Below, piece by piece: positions 12,901-24,618 of a DNA stretch of 64,000 bases (its first letter is position 1; the number at the start of each line of letters is the position of its first letter). Source of the stretch: Selaginella moellendorffii. Taxonomy: Eukaryota; Streptophyta; Lycopodiopsida; Selaginellales; Selaginellaceae. The DNA is taken from contig NW_003314306.1 of the NCBI RefSeq assembly GCF_000143415.4, positions 236,587-300,586 of the forward strand, given 5' to 3'. Both the position numbers and the translations under genes were made by a program. The notes beneath the pieces were generated by a model that was given only the letters and a program-made list of their open reading frames with translations, was not told where the DNA came from and ran no database searches.

Positions 12901-14560
12901 TTATCTTTAACCTTAACTAGCTTGGTTGCTAAAAAATTTTAAGTGGTGATTCATTTTTACTTTCTTTTAGTTTTGTTTTAGTGTTGATGACATTGAAGTG
13001 ATGCACTACCATTAATATTATTAAAGTTGAGATTGGAGTGAGATGAGATGTCTTTTCATAAGATTGATATTCAGTTTCATTAATCTTGATATAAATAATA
13101 TTGATGATTTTGGCTCTAGATTTGTGTGCATTTCTAAAGATCTTTTAGTGATAAATTGTTGAATATAGTTTTGTTGTGCTTAACTTTTGAATTGATACAG
13201 ACATATTTTTTCATTAACTTTAGCATTATGAAGTTTGGCTTCTAAATATGTTAAGGAGGATATTATGGGTTGTACTTTGATTTCTTTTTTAATATTGTAG
13301 TTCATATGAAACTTGCGATCATTATTAGGCAAGACTTGGTTATAGATTTTTTCAAGCTTTTAATTCTTTGAGTTTCATACTTATTGTTCCATTTGTTATT
13401 AATTGCTCATTAACTTTGATGTTGAAGTTAGTATTTGCATCTAGTAATCATTGGTGGTGATTCATTGCCCTCTAGATCAATTAATTATCTTTATCAAAGG
13501 TTTTGCTAAATTATTATTAGTGTTAAATGATTTGCCATTCTTCAGAGTAATAAATTATTTTTTGATGATGATTATGCATTTCTATATTGATGGGATGATT
13601 GATGATCTTCATGATGGTTAATTATTATCTTAATGAATTTTGGCTTTCCGCACTATCACATATTCTTTGTAATTTGCTCTTAATTGATCTCGGTAAAATA
13701 TTACTAACATTTGTTTGAGCAACTTAAATTCTTTAGTATTATTATCAGGATCTATTCAAATTCGCTAATACAATAATCAGAGTGAACTAGTGTTTGTTGG
13801 CTCTTGCAGCATTTATTCTATTATGTTGATTATTATTACAATTGGGTTTGATAGATTGGATGTTATTTCCTTTAGGTGATACATATATAAGTATTTTGCT
13901 TGCTAATAGATAGTACTTTGTGTTTTTGAGTTGTTTTTTGTAAATTGTTTAGCATATTATCTATAATATTTGATAATTAAATTTTATCATTGAGTTTTCT
14001 TGATGATTTACTTGTCATTAAATTTAATTGGTTGGTTAATCCTATGTCTTTAACCTTTAATGATCTTGATGGTTTTTATAATACTTGTTTATTGGATGAT
14101 AACTACATTGGAACACTTTTATGTTCTAATATATGATTTATTTACTAATAATTTGGTCTTTAAGATATCATTGTTTTTTATTTTAATATTTTCCATCTTT
14201 TGATTTTTGGGTTTAAGTACTGATGAGTTTGGTTTGTTTGCTCAAGAGGGTTGGGGCCTTTAGCTTCTCTTTCTATATTACTTGTAGACAAGGGCATATC
14301 ATCTTTTATAAACTAAGTGACATTTAGAGTAACAAAGGTGGTTGACTCTGTTAATCATTTCTTTGTTAGTGACGGTTGGAAGGTGTCTAAATTGTAGCAC
14401 ATTTACGTTAAATAGAGAAGTTTCCTCCTAACTCATTTAAGTTGGTGCATTTTCACAAAGTGTGAACAATTGTGAACTTTTCCTAAAGTTATTTCCTTGG
14501 CAGTAGTCTAGACTAGAATATGTATTAACATGGATATTAATCTTCCTTTGGGGGGGGGAG
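9900..14560. other. AT-rich gene-free block, probably a decayed retrotransposon interior
   Basis: No frame longer than about 90 codons is present and no protein motif can be seen. A poly-T run of about 20 bases lies at 11033. The right end runs into a G-rich tract and a TGTTACAAA start near 14552-14574, which looks like a polypurine tract followed by a 3' LTR on the plus strand. That interpretation is inference. Confidence 0.4.
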
Positions 14561-14960
14561 AGTGTTACAAATGTGATTGTGGGTATCAAAAGTTACATAT
14601 TAGTGAGTCTTAGATATCAACTTCCATTTGAGTTAGTTAAGAAATTAGTTATTATATATGTACTTATGCCAGATATATATAAAGTAAGAACTCCTATGTA
14701 TTTCTTGTTGAGCATTCTTAGCTCGGTATGAGAAATTTATATGTTAGCTTGCACTTACTAGTGTTGAGAACCCCTATGATATTGAGTTTGGTCTTTCAAT
14801 ATTTGCTAGGTGATAGCTTACCATGTTCACCAAGACACTCTCACTATTATTTCCCCATATATTGGTTTTATTTAGTTTTACTAGCTATTTATGGAAAGTG
14901 CTTAAATCTATCAATTAGGCATATGTGCAAATGTAAAGTTTATCTTGAACACAATAATGA
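14552..14960 (+). mobile_element. Possible polypurine tract and 3' LTR start of a decayed retrotransposon
   Basis: A run of ten G residues followed by AGAG and then TGTTACAAATGTGATTG has the form of a polypurine tract joined to an LTR beginning with TG. No matching 5' LTR, CA end or target duplication was identified, and the assembly gap lies close by. Confidence 0.35.
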
Positions 14961-15275
14961 TAATAGTCGGCAGCATGCTGGAGTTAACTCACAGCAGCAG
15001 CAGCGTGAATGGGACTACAGTTGTGAGCCCGGCCGTGAGCGCTGGGATCGGTGCTTGGGAATGGGATAACCAGGAAAGAGGACCATTGTCAAGAACACTA
15101 ACAGGGACTTTCGACGTGTTTTTCTTCTCTAAGTTGCTCCATTTTTATCCCTTTAGAGTTTGATCACAACATGATCAAGAGGAAGTTGATGAAGGCAATT
15201 GTGTGGAGGAAGATGAGACATTGCTTTTGAGAGAGAAATCATTATGCTGCTCATACAATAGAACAATGTAAGCAA

Positions 15276-15709
15276 NNNNNNNNNNNNNNNNNNNNNNNNN
15301 NNNNNNNNNNNNNNNNNNNNNNNNNNNNNNNNNNNNNNNNNNNNNNNNNNNNNNNNNNNNNNNNNNNNNNNNNNNNNNNNNNNNNNNNNNNNNNNNNNNN
15401 NNNNNNNNNNNNNNNNNNNNNNNNNNNNNNNNNNNNNNNNNNNNNNNNNNNNNNNNNNNNNNNNNNNNNNNNNNNNNNNNNNNNNNNNNNNNNNNNNNNN
15501 NNNNNNNNNNNNNNNNNNNNNNNNNNNNNNNNNNNNNNNNNNNNNNNNNNNNNNNNNNNNNNNNNNNNNNNNNNNNNNNNNNNNNNNNNNNNNNNNNNNN
15601 NNNNNNNNNNNNNNNNNNNNNNNNNNNNNNNNNNNNNNNNNNNNNNNNNNNNNNNNNNNNNNNNNNNNNNNNNNNNNNNNNNNNNNNNNNNNNNNNNNNN
15701 NNNNNNNNN
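15276..15709. other. Assembly gap (run of N)
   Basis: The sequence is N throughout these 434 positions, so nothing can be said about it. Apparent open frames that cross the gap have no meaning. Confidence 1.
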
Positions 15710-16589
15710 ACCAGGTCCTGCATTGTCCAGGCACCAGAAACACCATGGTGGAATTTATCTTCTAATATAATACTGGGATCTTGCTAAATGACACTTTTGA
15801 GGTCTTGGCAATCACCATCATGTTGTGGATCCTCAGGACCTTCTTCAGGATATAGAGCTGGCACAGGAAGGATGGATTGTTAAGCACTCAATCGTGCACT
15901 ATTGGGCTTAACTTGTCACAATCCACAAGCTGCCACAATGCTTGCAATCTTATTGCATGGTTCTTAGACTGCTGTGAGTTCTCCTCCCAGCCTGAGGCTG
16001 CTCTGATCACTAGTGTATAATGCTCTGAGCTTGCCCACAGCGAGCACACCAATTCCAAGTTGTGTCATGGATTAGTCATTGATGCTCATGTGAATAGGCA
16101 TCAGAAATTTATCCAATAAACATTTGCCACGTGGACCTGAAAATTTATGCATGTTTTTACACCATAGGTTTAAGCTCATTTGCAACAAAGAGATTAAAAA
16201 AGTGCAATATATATAGATATGTGTGCAAGAATGGATGTTTAGTGGCTTTGCTAAACTCATGAAATTTATTGTTTGAAAGGTATCTGAAAAGATTCCCGCA
16301 AAACAGAATATTTTCTCTTGAAAAAGAATATTTGTGCATGAATATTAGGAATATATTAGGTATATCCAGGCTGTCAAAACGCGGCTAGATCGCGGCTGTG
16401 CACATGCAAACTTTTCATATTTTTCTTGTTACTATAAAAAGTTGATGTAGCAAACCAAAAGAGAAATCAAAAGTCTGTTTCAACAAAAATAAAAGAGAAA
16501 TCAATACCAAATGTGTGTGTTTATATATATATATATATATATATAAAATACTATTGATAAATTCTAGTTTCAATTTTCTTGGATTATCA
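15710..16589. other. Gene-free stretch with a TA microsatellite
   Basis: No convincing coding frame is visible. A (TA)n run at about 16524-16545 lies just upstream of the small secreted-protein gene. Confidence 0.5.
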
Positions 16590-17096
16590 ATGACAAAGCT
16601 CTTTAGTTTCGTGATCTTTCTCTTGGCAATGGCTCTCACTTGTAGTGCAGCTCAGCAGGGTTTGTTTAGGTTTTTGCTCGACTACAACTTGCTCAGTGTA
16701 GCGCAGGTGAGAGAACTCATGGTCGAAGTGCTCAATCGTGTCCGGAACCACCGCAACAACCTGGCGATAGTGGGCGAGCCAATCACGTGGGTTGCTACGC
16801 TTGCGGAAGACGTGCGGGTGTGGGTGCAAGTCCGAGTGATGGACGAATTTTGGCATGAAGATCGGGATGGAATATGCTCCACCCCATCAAACCGCCTCAC
16901 GTACCCGTTTAGAGACTTACTGAACAGTGTTTTAGAAATGACTGAGTCAGTCAGGGAGCAGCTCATTGATCGGGAATTCTGGTACGGCTATGTGGAAGTT
17001 GTGTTCCAGGTGTTCGGGATAGTATATCGCATCGAAAGGGACAGGAGCCCTAGAACTTCAAATACTGAGCTCTTTAGACAATGCCCTATACATTGA
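16590..17096 (+). CDS. Small secreted protein of unknown family
   Basis: An uninterrupted frame of 168 residues starts at the ATG at 16590. It opens with MTKLFSFVIFLLAMALTCSA, a typical signal peptide with a likely cleavage after the alanine. The mature part is about 148 residues, rich in valine, arginine and glutamate, with few cysteines and no known motif. An in-frame ATG 75 bases upstream (16515) would add a non-hydrophobic lead, so I prefer 16590. The duplicate at 4093-4332 starts at the equivalent ATG, which supports this choice. I do not recognise the protein. The duplicate and the secretion signal suggest a lineage-specific apoplastic protein family; that role is inference. Confidence 0.6.
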   Translation: MTKLFSFVIFLLAMALTCSAAQQGLFRFLLDYNLLSVAQVRELMVEVLNRVRNHRNNLAIVGEPITWVATLAEDVRVWVQVRVMDEFWHEDRDGICSTPSNRLTYPFRDLLNSVLEMTESVREQLIDREFWYGYVEVVFQVFGIVYRIERDRSPRTSNTELFRQCPIH

Positions 17097-17136
17097 CTTT
17101 GTATTGTTAAATAGAATAGATTATAAATGTTCTATA

Positions 17137-17205
17137 ATGTCTATTATCCAGCCATGAAAAATGCTTTATACTCTGGTATAACATCCAAAACATTCCCCCG
17201 AGACA
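17137..17205 (-). pseudogene. Scrap of the TTC5-like gene (exon 2 region)
   Basis: On the minus strand this stretch contains GTTTTGGATGTTATACCAGA followed by GCATTTTTCATGGCTGGAT. Both occur in the same order in the TTC5-like gene, at about 19750-19790 and 19668-19690. About 60 bp between them are missing here. The source piece spans the end of exon 2 and the start of intron 2, so the copy came from genomic DNA and not from a processed mRNA. Confidence 0.65.
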
Positions 17206-17536
17206 AAATATCAAGTGGGATTCGAACCCATGCCCTTGTGGACCGACCCTGTTGAAGCTGATCTTGGTAGGCCCATGATTGAAGATGTGATCCCCTCCCC
17301 TTTCACTGCCAAGCAATTGTCGCAGATCCACCAGATGGAACTTGTGGCTAGAGCGTGAGGCGTTGGCCAAGCTCCAGACCAAGGATCCGTTGTTTTTCTT
17401 TCCTCTGTCAAGGCAAGGTCCTGTGTTTTTTTCACCATTTTTTTTTCATTTTTTTCTACAAGTCAAGCAGAAACGATGCATGGTTATGTAGAAGAAAACC
17501 TTCTTTTCTTTGGAAGTTCTAAAACTCTGGTTTTGC
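17206..17536. other. Non-coding spacer with a tRNA-like B-box motif
   Basis: The minus strand contains GGGTTCGAATCCCA, the T-arm/B-box shape of tRNAs, but no matching acceptor stem or A box could be found. The rest is without recognisable features. Confidence 0.35.
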
Positions 17537-17907
17537 AGCCCCAAGATGCCTATGGGTGAGCTAAACCAAGGGAATCCAGTGCTGCACTAGACGTTTCCAC
17601 AACATCCATCGAGCTTTGTTCTTAGATCCCTTTTTCTTTGGGCGTTCACAAACCATTGACGCTTAAAACAAGTGGATGGGAGAAGGCTCACATTTTGCAG
17701 TAACATCTAGTGACAACTTTGAGATGTGGGGTGCAAATGCTTGACGAGTGCATGGAAGGCGTGTTGCGACTCACGAAATCTGACTTCCGGAAGCCGCTCA
17801 ACATTGGAAGTGATGAGATGGTGAGCGATGGCGGACAAGATCCTGGGCTTTGAGACGAAGAAACTTCCAATCCACTACATCCCCGGGGCCGGAGGGAGTT
17901 CACGGAA
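17537..17907 (+). pseudogene. GDP-mannose 3,5-epimerase pseudogene fragment
   Basis: Plus-strand pieces in different frames match the C-terminal half of plant GDP-mannose 3,5-epimerase in the correct order. They are QPQDAYG, then GIQCCTRRFHNI (family form GIECRIGRFHNIYG), then an interrupted segment, then TSSDNFEMWG, then ECMEGVLRLTKSDFRKPLNI with GSDEMV, and finally KKLPIHYIPG. At least three frame changes, an in-frame stop and a deletion after FEMWG break the gene. The active enzyme makes GDP-L-galactose for vitamin C and cell-wall synthesis. Neither end of the gene is present. Confidence 0.8.
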
Positions 17908-18016
17908 AACATGACTTCTTACTGAATTAGCGTTCCAAAAGTTGACTAATATTTGACCGCTGACTAAAAGTTTAGTCCATGTATATTAAAACTCCATAAG
18001 AGCCACACACTGCTCG

Positions 18017-20015
18017 CTAGGGCGGGACGTGCTCTGCGTGGATAATCGAGCATGCCGCATCTTGGGGTGCTATCGTGCGACCGTTTACGCGCAGCTGCTG
18101 AGAGTGATCGATCCTCACGGTTTTAAACGAGTAAACCTTTGCATTAACAAGAGTTATAATCTTGAAAAGAAGAAAGGAAAAAGCATCACCTTGTTCCCCC
18201 GTTGAGCACGTACGCTGTGAAGCAATGGTTCCAGCAAACTCAAAGAGTTGCCCTCTTTCATCTGTACACCTGAGCATGAGTGTAACTGAGGATTGAATAG
18301 CTTTGCGTACCATGCCCTCCCGAATCGCGTACACCGAAACCACGAAACACGTTCCCTCTGAATCGGCAGCCAGGTAAAAGCTGCAGCAGAGAAAGAGAGA
18401 TCAGCAGCGCTGGAACTACGACGCCGGTAGCTTACAGAGGCACAGACTTATCGTGCGAGATGACTGACAAAACTTTGCAGTAGACGACGCTCCCTTTGTT
18501 AAATCCTTCTTGAAGTAACGTTATAGGCACTCGTTTGAACGAGAACTGCCCTGTGTAAAAACAGAGTCCACATCAGTAAAACAAATTGTTTCTTGCATAC
18601 GAACCACTTTCAGTGGCCAAGGAAGAAATCAGTAATGAAAGCTTCTTCGGTTTGATCCAACCCTGAAAAACATCTCCACAACTTCAGGAAACCACAGCTG
18701 ATAACTCAGCAAGGAAATACCTTATTTGCAACAGCATCTTCCAGCTTAGACAAAAGCTTGACAATTTTATCAATTTCGTCCTTCGCAGGGAGCCCAGGGT
18801 CCCGAGTACTAGCTGCGTCGTATGCTCTCAGCGCTCTCTCATAATCTTCTAGGTACTGATGCACCTGTAAACCAAAACGAACAAAATAAGACTTTGCAAA
18901 AAAGCATTGCAACTTACTATTGCGCTGTTGAAATACAGATCAGGATTACCATTAGCCAGCACGTCTTTCTCCTGTAGATAATGGAACCGTCAGAAGAAAA
19001 CTGGCACCACACAAAAGCGAGTAAACGCAACCGCATTTTGATAGGCCTTGAGAGATTGGTGGAGCTTTTGTCGGTCCCATGCTCCGGTCACAAAAAAGCT
19101 CGTCAAAAAGGCGTTCCCTAGCGTGTCTGTTGCAAACATGCTTCAAAACACTTCCACATAAAAAGAACGATAAAGAAACCTTCTTACACCAGGAGTGTCC
19201 ATCTTTGACATCCAAACACACTGCTTCCTTGGCGTGCTTGATGCTTTCTTCAACCATCTCGGATTCGTTTGGGGTTCCTATTAAGCAAGAAAGTCACAAG
19301 CCGGTAAACAAAACAAAACGGGCTTAACCTTTTCCAAGTCGCCGCTCCAGCATAGACAGTTGCTGTAAGATCTTCTTATTTGGTCCCTGCAAACTTATGT
19401 CAGCGAAAACGAAGAAAAAAAACCAAAGAAGAAGAAAAAGAAGAAACCTTTTGAAGTCCCAGGCTGAAACAGTTCTTTGCTGAAGAAAAGTCTCCCTTCT
19501 TCCAGAAGCAATTCCCCAGGCAGGACCAAGCATCCACAATAGAAGGATCCAGCTTCACCTGCCTCAGGTTCAACAAGAGTGGTACTTAAGAACATCCTTT
19601 GCTGCAAAGGAATAAGGTAAGATCAGGGAATGCAGCATTATATCGCGGTCTTTTACGTGCTCTCTCGTCAATCCAGCCATGAAAAATGCGAGGGTCTAGG
19701 CGAGCATACCGCTTTGGAGAGGTGATCTTCGGCCTCTTTGCAATACTCCGGCATAACATCCAAAACTTTCCCCTTGAAATACTCCCAGAGCGCACGGCGA
19801 GGGGGCAGCTTCTTGCATTCTAAGCGAAAAACGTAAGAGAAAGCCACATTTCCGAGATTCTCACCTAGAGAGATGCCATCGAGGGCCGCGATCAGCTCCT
19901 TTGCGGATCGCTCCAGGCGATCCCTCTTCTCGGCGGCGTCGAGAGGAAAGAATGTGTCCCGCACCTTGTAGAGGCTCTCGATCGCCGGCTGCAGCGCCTC
20001 GAGTGACGACGCCAT
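18017..20015 (-). CDS. TTC5: TTC5-like tetratricopeptide repeat protein (STRAP homologue)
   Basis: Eleven minus-strand exons encode about 449 residues: 19865-20015, 19710-19819, 19448-19558, 19329-19386, 19188-19277, 19032-19126, 18918-18971, 18721-18864, 18605-18662, 18436-18550 and 18017-18380. TPR-like helical pairs fill the first two thirds, for example AWSCLGNCFWKKGDFSSAKN and WYTLGNAFLTSFFVTGAWD. The C-terminal third has the oligonucleotide-binding-like fold of TTC5, with VYSFKTVRIDHSQQLRVNG matching its last conserved block. In animals TTC5 is a nuclear p300/JMY cofactor and also acts in tubulin autoregulation; its plant role is not well known. The last exon contains a weak donor at 18189 and an AG at the far side, but the frame is open straight through, so I left it unspliced. 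Start ATG at 20015 precedes a family-like N-terminus. Confidence 0.85.
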
Positions 20016-21239
20016 CGCCGCGCTGCTTCCGCACTGCCCTAGAATCCCACTTCGTAATAAGTAATTCCCAGGATATGCGTTTTAAGCTTCGTCCACGTGG
20101 GCGGCTGGGATGCGCGCCACTTGGCAGACATCCATTGAGAGCATAGCTGGCAAGTGTGATTCAAGGAATTTTCCTCATATTATTTAAATATTTTTCGTGA
20201 CTTGCATCATACGCATTAATCCACAATTTAAAAAAAGTTACAAAAAATAAAAGTATAAAATATATACAAGAGAATTGAAGAGAAACTCCCAAAGAGAAGC
20301 TTCAATTCAAAAGTCGCAACAGATCCTTCGATCGCTACACACAATTCCTTCTGCTTCGAAAATGCCGTGAAGAACTTGCCATCGAACAAGAACACACACG
20401 CAATTTAAACGCGTCATTCAGTCAGAAAGGTGGCAGTGGAACTTTTACTTTTCAGGTGTTGAGACATCCAAGTCAATGGATCTGATGACCATCACAAACA
20501 ATAATCACCATCTAAACTTCACTTCAACCACAAACTCTTAGTTGAGCATAGAAAGTTTTAAACATCAGCGCAGCCCACTGTTGCAAAGCCGGCACTTAAA
20601 ACAATGCCCAAAACTCGAACAAGAGAACTCTCCTCAGCCGGCCGAGCAGCCTCTATGTCGGCCTCAATTCACGACACCAATGTGGCTTTCCACGTAGCTC
20701 TCCTTCCCTTTCACCTTTCCAAGAGCCAAAAGATCTCGAAGATCACAAAGGAAAGAAAGGAAACATGTTTAGCGCGAGGGCAAAGTGATTTGCCGCATCT
20801 GGACTGTTGTTGGCTATAGGAGATCATCCAGGAACCCTGAAAAGCAAGAAGTTGGTGTGTAGCATAGTAGCAAAAGTGTTGGGATAAGAGAGAGAGAGAG
20901 AGAGCTAGGTTAGAGAGAAAGATTGCTATAGTTTACGAAGTCGTCTTAGTGTTTGACCACTGTTCCTGGGGAGAAAGAATAGAATTTCTCGCGACTTTTA
21001 AAAGCCAGCGCCATTCCACTTCCCTTACTCAGGTCATTTTAGTCACACGCTCACGGTTTTCTCTCATGCACGTCGCCCTCGCTGCGCTATCTTTTCCAAG
21101 TCCTCGCGTCTTCCTTGAATTCCCGGAGGAAGATCTGCCCCCCCCGCGATCGAATTCCTGGGAAGATCTTCTGCTTTTTGTTTTTGTAGCGGAATCTCGA
21201 AGTTTTTCTTCCTTGGCGGCCTTCTTTTTCCTCTTCCGG
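20016..21239. other. Intergenic region between divergent genes
   Basis: This spacer holds the shared upstream region of the TTC5-like gene (leftward) and the dioxygenase gene (rightward). A (GA)n run lies at about 20888-20906. The frame of the dioxygenase is open upstream to 20949, so a longer N-terminus is possible but unlike the family. No other gene is seen. Confidence 0.5.
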
Positions 21240-22577
21240 ATGGCGGTCCAGTCGCGGCCAGCGGGCTTTCCCTCATTCGCTTCACCGCCCAAGCGCGATC
21301 GTCACACCAAGGAGAGAATTCCGCGGAGTTTGCTCCAGCTCCAAAGCTCCACCGCCACGACGAGCGAATCAGCGGCAGCGCTGGAGAGACAAAACATTTG
21401 CAAGCTCTCGGCGCTGCTCAAGGACACCAATCTCCTGCCCGAGAGATACGTGATACCCGAGAGCCACCGCGCGCGATTGTCCCACGACGCCTTCCTCCCC
21501 GAGGTGGAACTCCCAATGATCGACTTTGAGACGCTAAAGTCCGGGGCTGGCACCGAGATCCTCGCTCGCGAGGTTGGCAATGCCTGCCGCGATTGGGGGT
21601 TCTTCCAGATCGTCAATCACGGCGTCCCGGGCGACCTGATCCAAGAGATGCTGCTCCATGCCGACCAATTCTTCCACCTCCCCTACCGGCAAAAGGAGAA
21701 GGCCGCGATCTTCCCAAGGCCTCTGGGCTACAATGGCCGCTACACGGACCTGTCCTCGAGCGCGCCGTGGGTGGAAGCCATGGCAATGCAGCAAACTCCA
21801 TACTCCACCGTGGATAAGACGGTGGACAGAGTCTGGCCGGGAGAAGGCAATCCAAGGCTAAGGTGAGAGCCGCGAGATGGTCGAAACTCTGCTCGATCAT
21901 CCAATTCTAACTTGATTCCTTTCGCCCATGATCCAGGAGAGCGCTGCGGAGGTACCACGCCGAGATGGAGAAGCTCGGGCAGAGTGTTGTCCAATTGATT
22001 GCCCTGAGCTTGGGCCTGGAGAGGAGAACCTTTAGCCGCCACTTCGAGGAGAGCTCCTCCACTTTCCGGTGGAATCACTACCCTCCATGCCCCTTGCCCT
22101 CCAAAGCTCTGGGCCTCCTCGCTCACTCCGACCCCTCCGCGATCACTATACTCCACCAGGATAGTGTCGGTGGTCTCCAGATACGAAAAGATGGCCGATG
22201 GATCGCTGTGAAGCCACGGCCAGACACATTCGTGATCAACTTGGGCGATGTCTTTCAGGTATGATCGATCGATGGAATGATCTGTGCTATAGTTCTCGAA
22301 ACTTATAATGTCCCAATTGTTCTTCCAGGCCTGGACGAATGGAAGATACAAGAGCGTGGAGCACCGAGCGGTGGTGAACCAGAAGCAAGGGAGGCTCTCC
22401 ATGGTTTTCTTCTACGGCCCACAAGAGGATTACGTGATCACCCCCCCGGATGAGCTCATCGATGAAGATCATCCTCTGCGGTACAGGCCCTTCACTTGGG
22501 GGGACTACAGCGCCGCCAGGCTCAGCATCCCGGCGCACGGCAAGAGACACTTGGACGTCTTCGCAGGAGCCCTGTAA
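21240..22577 (+). CDS. 2-oxoglutarate/Fe(II)-dependent dioxygenase, gibberellin-oxidase-like
   Basis: Three exons (21240-21862, 21937-22258, 22329-22577) encode 397 residues. The N-terminal DIOX_N part has LPMIDFETL and the block CRDWGFFQIVNHGVP. The catalytic core has the iron ligands H and D in LLAHSDPSAITILHQDSVGG and the distal histidine in SVEHRAVVN. The 2-oxoglutarate-binding RxS is in GRLSMVFF. The substrate-pocket context (WNHYPPCP and AHSDPSAITILHQD with VGGLQI) is closest in my memory to gibberellin 20-oxidase/3-oxidase enzymes of the plant DOXC class. The exact substrate cannot be read from sequence, and lycophytes have many such paralogues. Start at 21240 (MAVQSRPAG) is chosen because upstream in-frame sequence is leader-like. 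The product is likely cytosolic. Confidence 0.88.
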
Positions 22578-24618
22578 TGACAAGGAAGGATTTCTTCTTC
22601 TTCCTTTTCTCCATTCCTCCTCTTCTAGAAGGGTCGCGACTTCCGAGATTGTTGGAAGAGGGGCTCTCGTGTGGTTTTATGATTATCGATCATCGTTTCA
22701 CAGAGAGAAGAGAGAGAGAGAGGGGTGAGAACGCGGAAAGCCATTTTTTGTAGCCTGTGGAAATAAAACACGTAAGTTCTTGGAAGAAATAGTCGTGTAT
22801 AGTGAACTGCAAGACGCAACTCTTGCAACACTCAAGTTCCTTCTTCTGATCTAGAAGAAGGAAGACGCGGTGATGAACAAAGTGACCAAAGCTTATCCTT
22901 TGTCTCATGATGTTTGTTTGGATCATCAATTTCAACTCTTGGTCAGAATCCTCTTCCTCTTCTACTTCTTTGAACAAGGAGTTACCCACACGGAGTAGAG
23001 TTCTCAAACTTTTTTAGGTTGCGAGAGTGACACTGTCCCTCTGTCGTGGTTTCTAATGTTTCATGCCACCTTTTGCTTTATAAAAAATTCCCGAAAATCT
23101 TTACACTCTCCCTGCGTGTAGATCCTTGTCTATGATCATGGGTTGACACGGCGAGAGGACCGAGAAATTGGAGAAATTCTTACGGCACCCAAGACATGCC
23201 CGGCTCCACACTAAGCCCATGATTTAGAAACCGATCCCTCCTGGCAATAAGAAAAACAATTCGCCTCTGTTTGTGATACTCCCAGGGATTTGATACCTCT
23301 TGTTGTCACAAGTGAGGTGTTGCAGTGTCAAGTGTAGCATCAGGATCATGTGAGTGGGGTCAAATTTCTGTTCAAGTTCCCCTCTGTTTCTTGTTCACCT
23401 TGTTCCTCGCTGACCAGAAAAGAATTGAAAGAAAAATGTGCGGACTTTATACAGTCCCGATGACCTGCATGTGCCAAGTGCCGGATCTCTGTTCGCAATG
23501 CAGTGTACTCCCAATAACCACTGCAAAAAAACCCAAGGAAAATGATGGAAAAATCACTCTTTTCTTGGTCTTTTGGATTTCTATTCCGTCGACCCTGTTT
23601 GTTTGCTGCTGCTGCTACTGCATTCGTGCCGGTCCTTGACGACGACTCTCCATCCAAAGCAAGGAGAAAAGAAACAGGAAGACGAGCAGGAAAAGACTTG
23701 TAAACTCGTTGGTGTGTGGGAACTTGCAGGGACCGTTTGTAATAATCCAAACTAAAAAACCTGTGCGCCCCTCTACCAGTCTAGACTCTAGATTCTCCCA
23801 TCAACCGCAAGAGGCACGAATAATCAATCGGCCGCCTGCGCAACTTTCCTCTTCCTGTCCCCCAGTTCTCTGGATTTGTTCACTCTTTCGTCGCCTTTTT
23901 TTTTTGTTTTTTTTTTTTGCTGCTGTTGAGTCAACACTGGAAGATGCCCCTTATAACTGCCTTCGCTGAGATCACCCAAGCGACCAAAAACTCTTTTTTT
24001 TTGTTTCCTGCTCGAGTGGGAGCTGGAGTTTTGCCGTCAAAACCCCCATTCATTGTGCACATGGCCGGCTGCTGCTTGAACCCAGAAGTTGTATAAAGTA
24101 CCTGAGAAAATTTCTTTGCGGCTGCAATTGAGAAAACATGCTCTCCCACTCCGACACACGCACACCGCTTTCTTAATTTTCCTCTTTCTCCGCTTTTGCA
24201 TTTCTTTTTTTCTTTCTTTTTCTCGCTTTTTTGCTTGTTTTCCTGTTCTTCGGTTCTAGAACACCAGAAAAAGGGGTAATTTTTGTGTGGTTTTTTGGTC
24301 AACTTTGGCGCCGTGATTGACTCTCTATATCTAAGTATGATGACAGGCATGCCATATTCTCGGTCCGACAGTCCACCCAGAGAGCATCTAATGCTTGCCA
24401 TGTGATCCACAAGCACCACATTGGTTTTAATTCATGATCTTCCAAAGAACGTAGAAAATGTGTGTGTGGCTCTGAGTGAATGTAAGAGCTTTTGTCAAAG
24501 ACAATCATTCGTAAACGGCCCCTCCACTCACTCACCTTAAATCTATTAGATTGTAAGATCGTGGCAGCCCTAGAAATTTCTTGGGGGTTTAGGTTTTTTC
24601 TAGCGCTAGGGCGGGGCG
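22578..24618. other. Intergenic region without a supported gene
   Basis: Short frames on both strands lack family motifs or joinable exons. Poly-T tracts occur near 23896-23919, and a pyrimidine-rich stretch lies near 24180-24250. The beginning is the 3' untranslated part of the dioxygenase gene; an AATAAA signal sits near 22763. The end is the upstream region of NDC1. Confidence 0.45.

Noticed and set aside
15153-15746. Open frames across the N run
   Set aside because: The sequence inside is unknown, so the frames are artefacts.
16515-16589. Earlier start for the small secreted protein
   Set aside because: It would come from a TA microsatellite, and the paralogue starts at the equivalent of 16590.
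17206-17240. tRNA gene on the minus strand
   Set aside because: Only a T-arm/B-box-like motif is present; no cloverleaf could be built.
20949-21239. Longer N-terminus for the dioxygenase
   Set aside because: The added residues are unlike the family and the region is leader-like; the ATG at 21240 gives a normal protein.
22690-24419. Several 100-160-codon frames in the spacer before NDC1
   Set aside because: They lack family motifs and overlap one another on both strands; composition is low-complexity in places.
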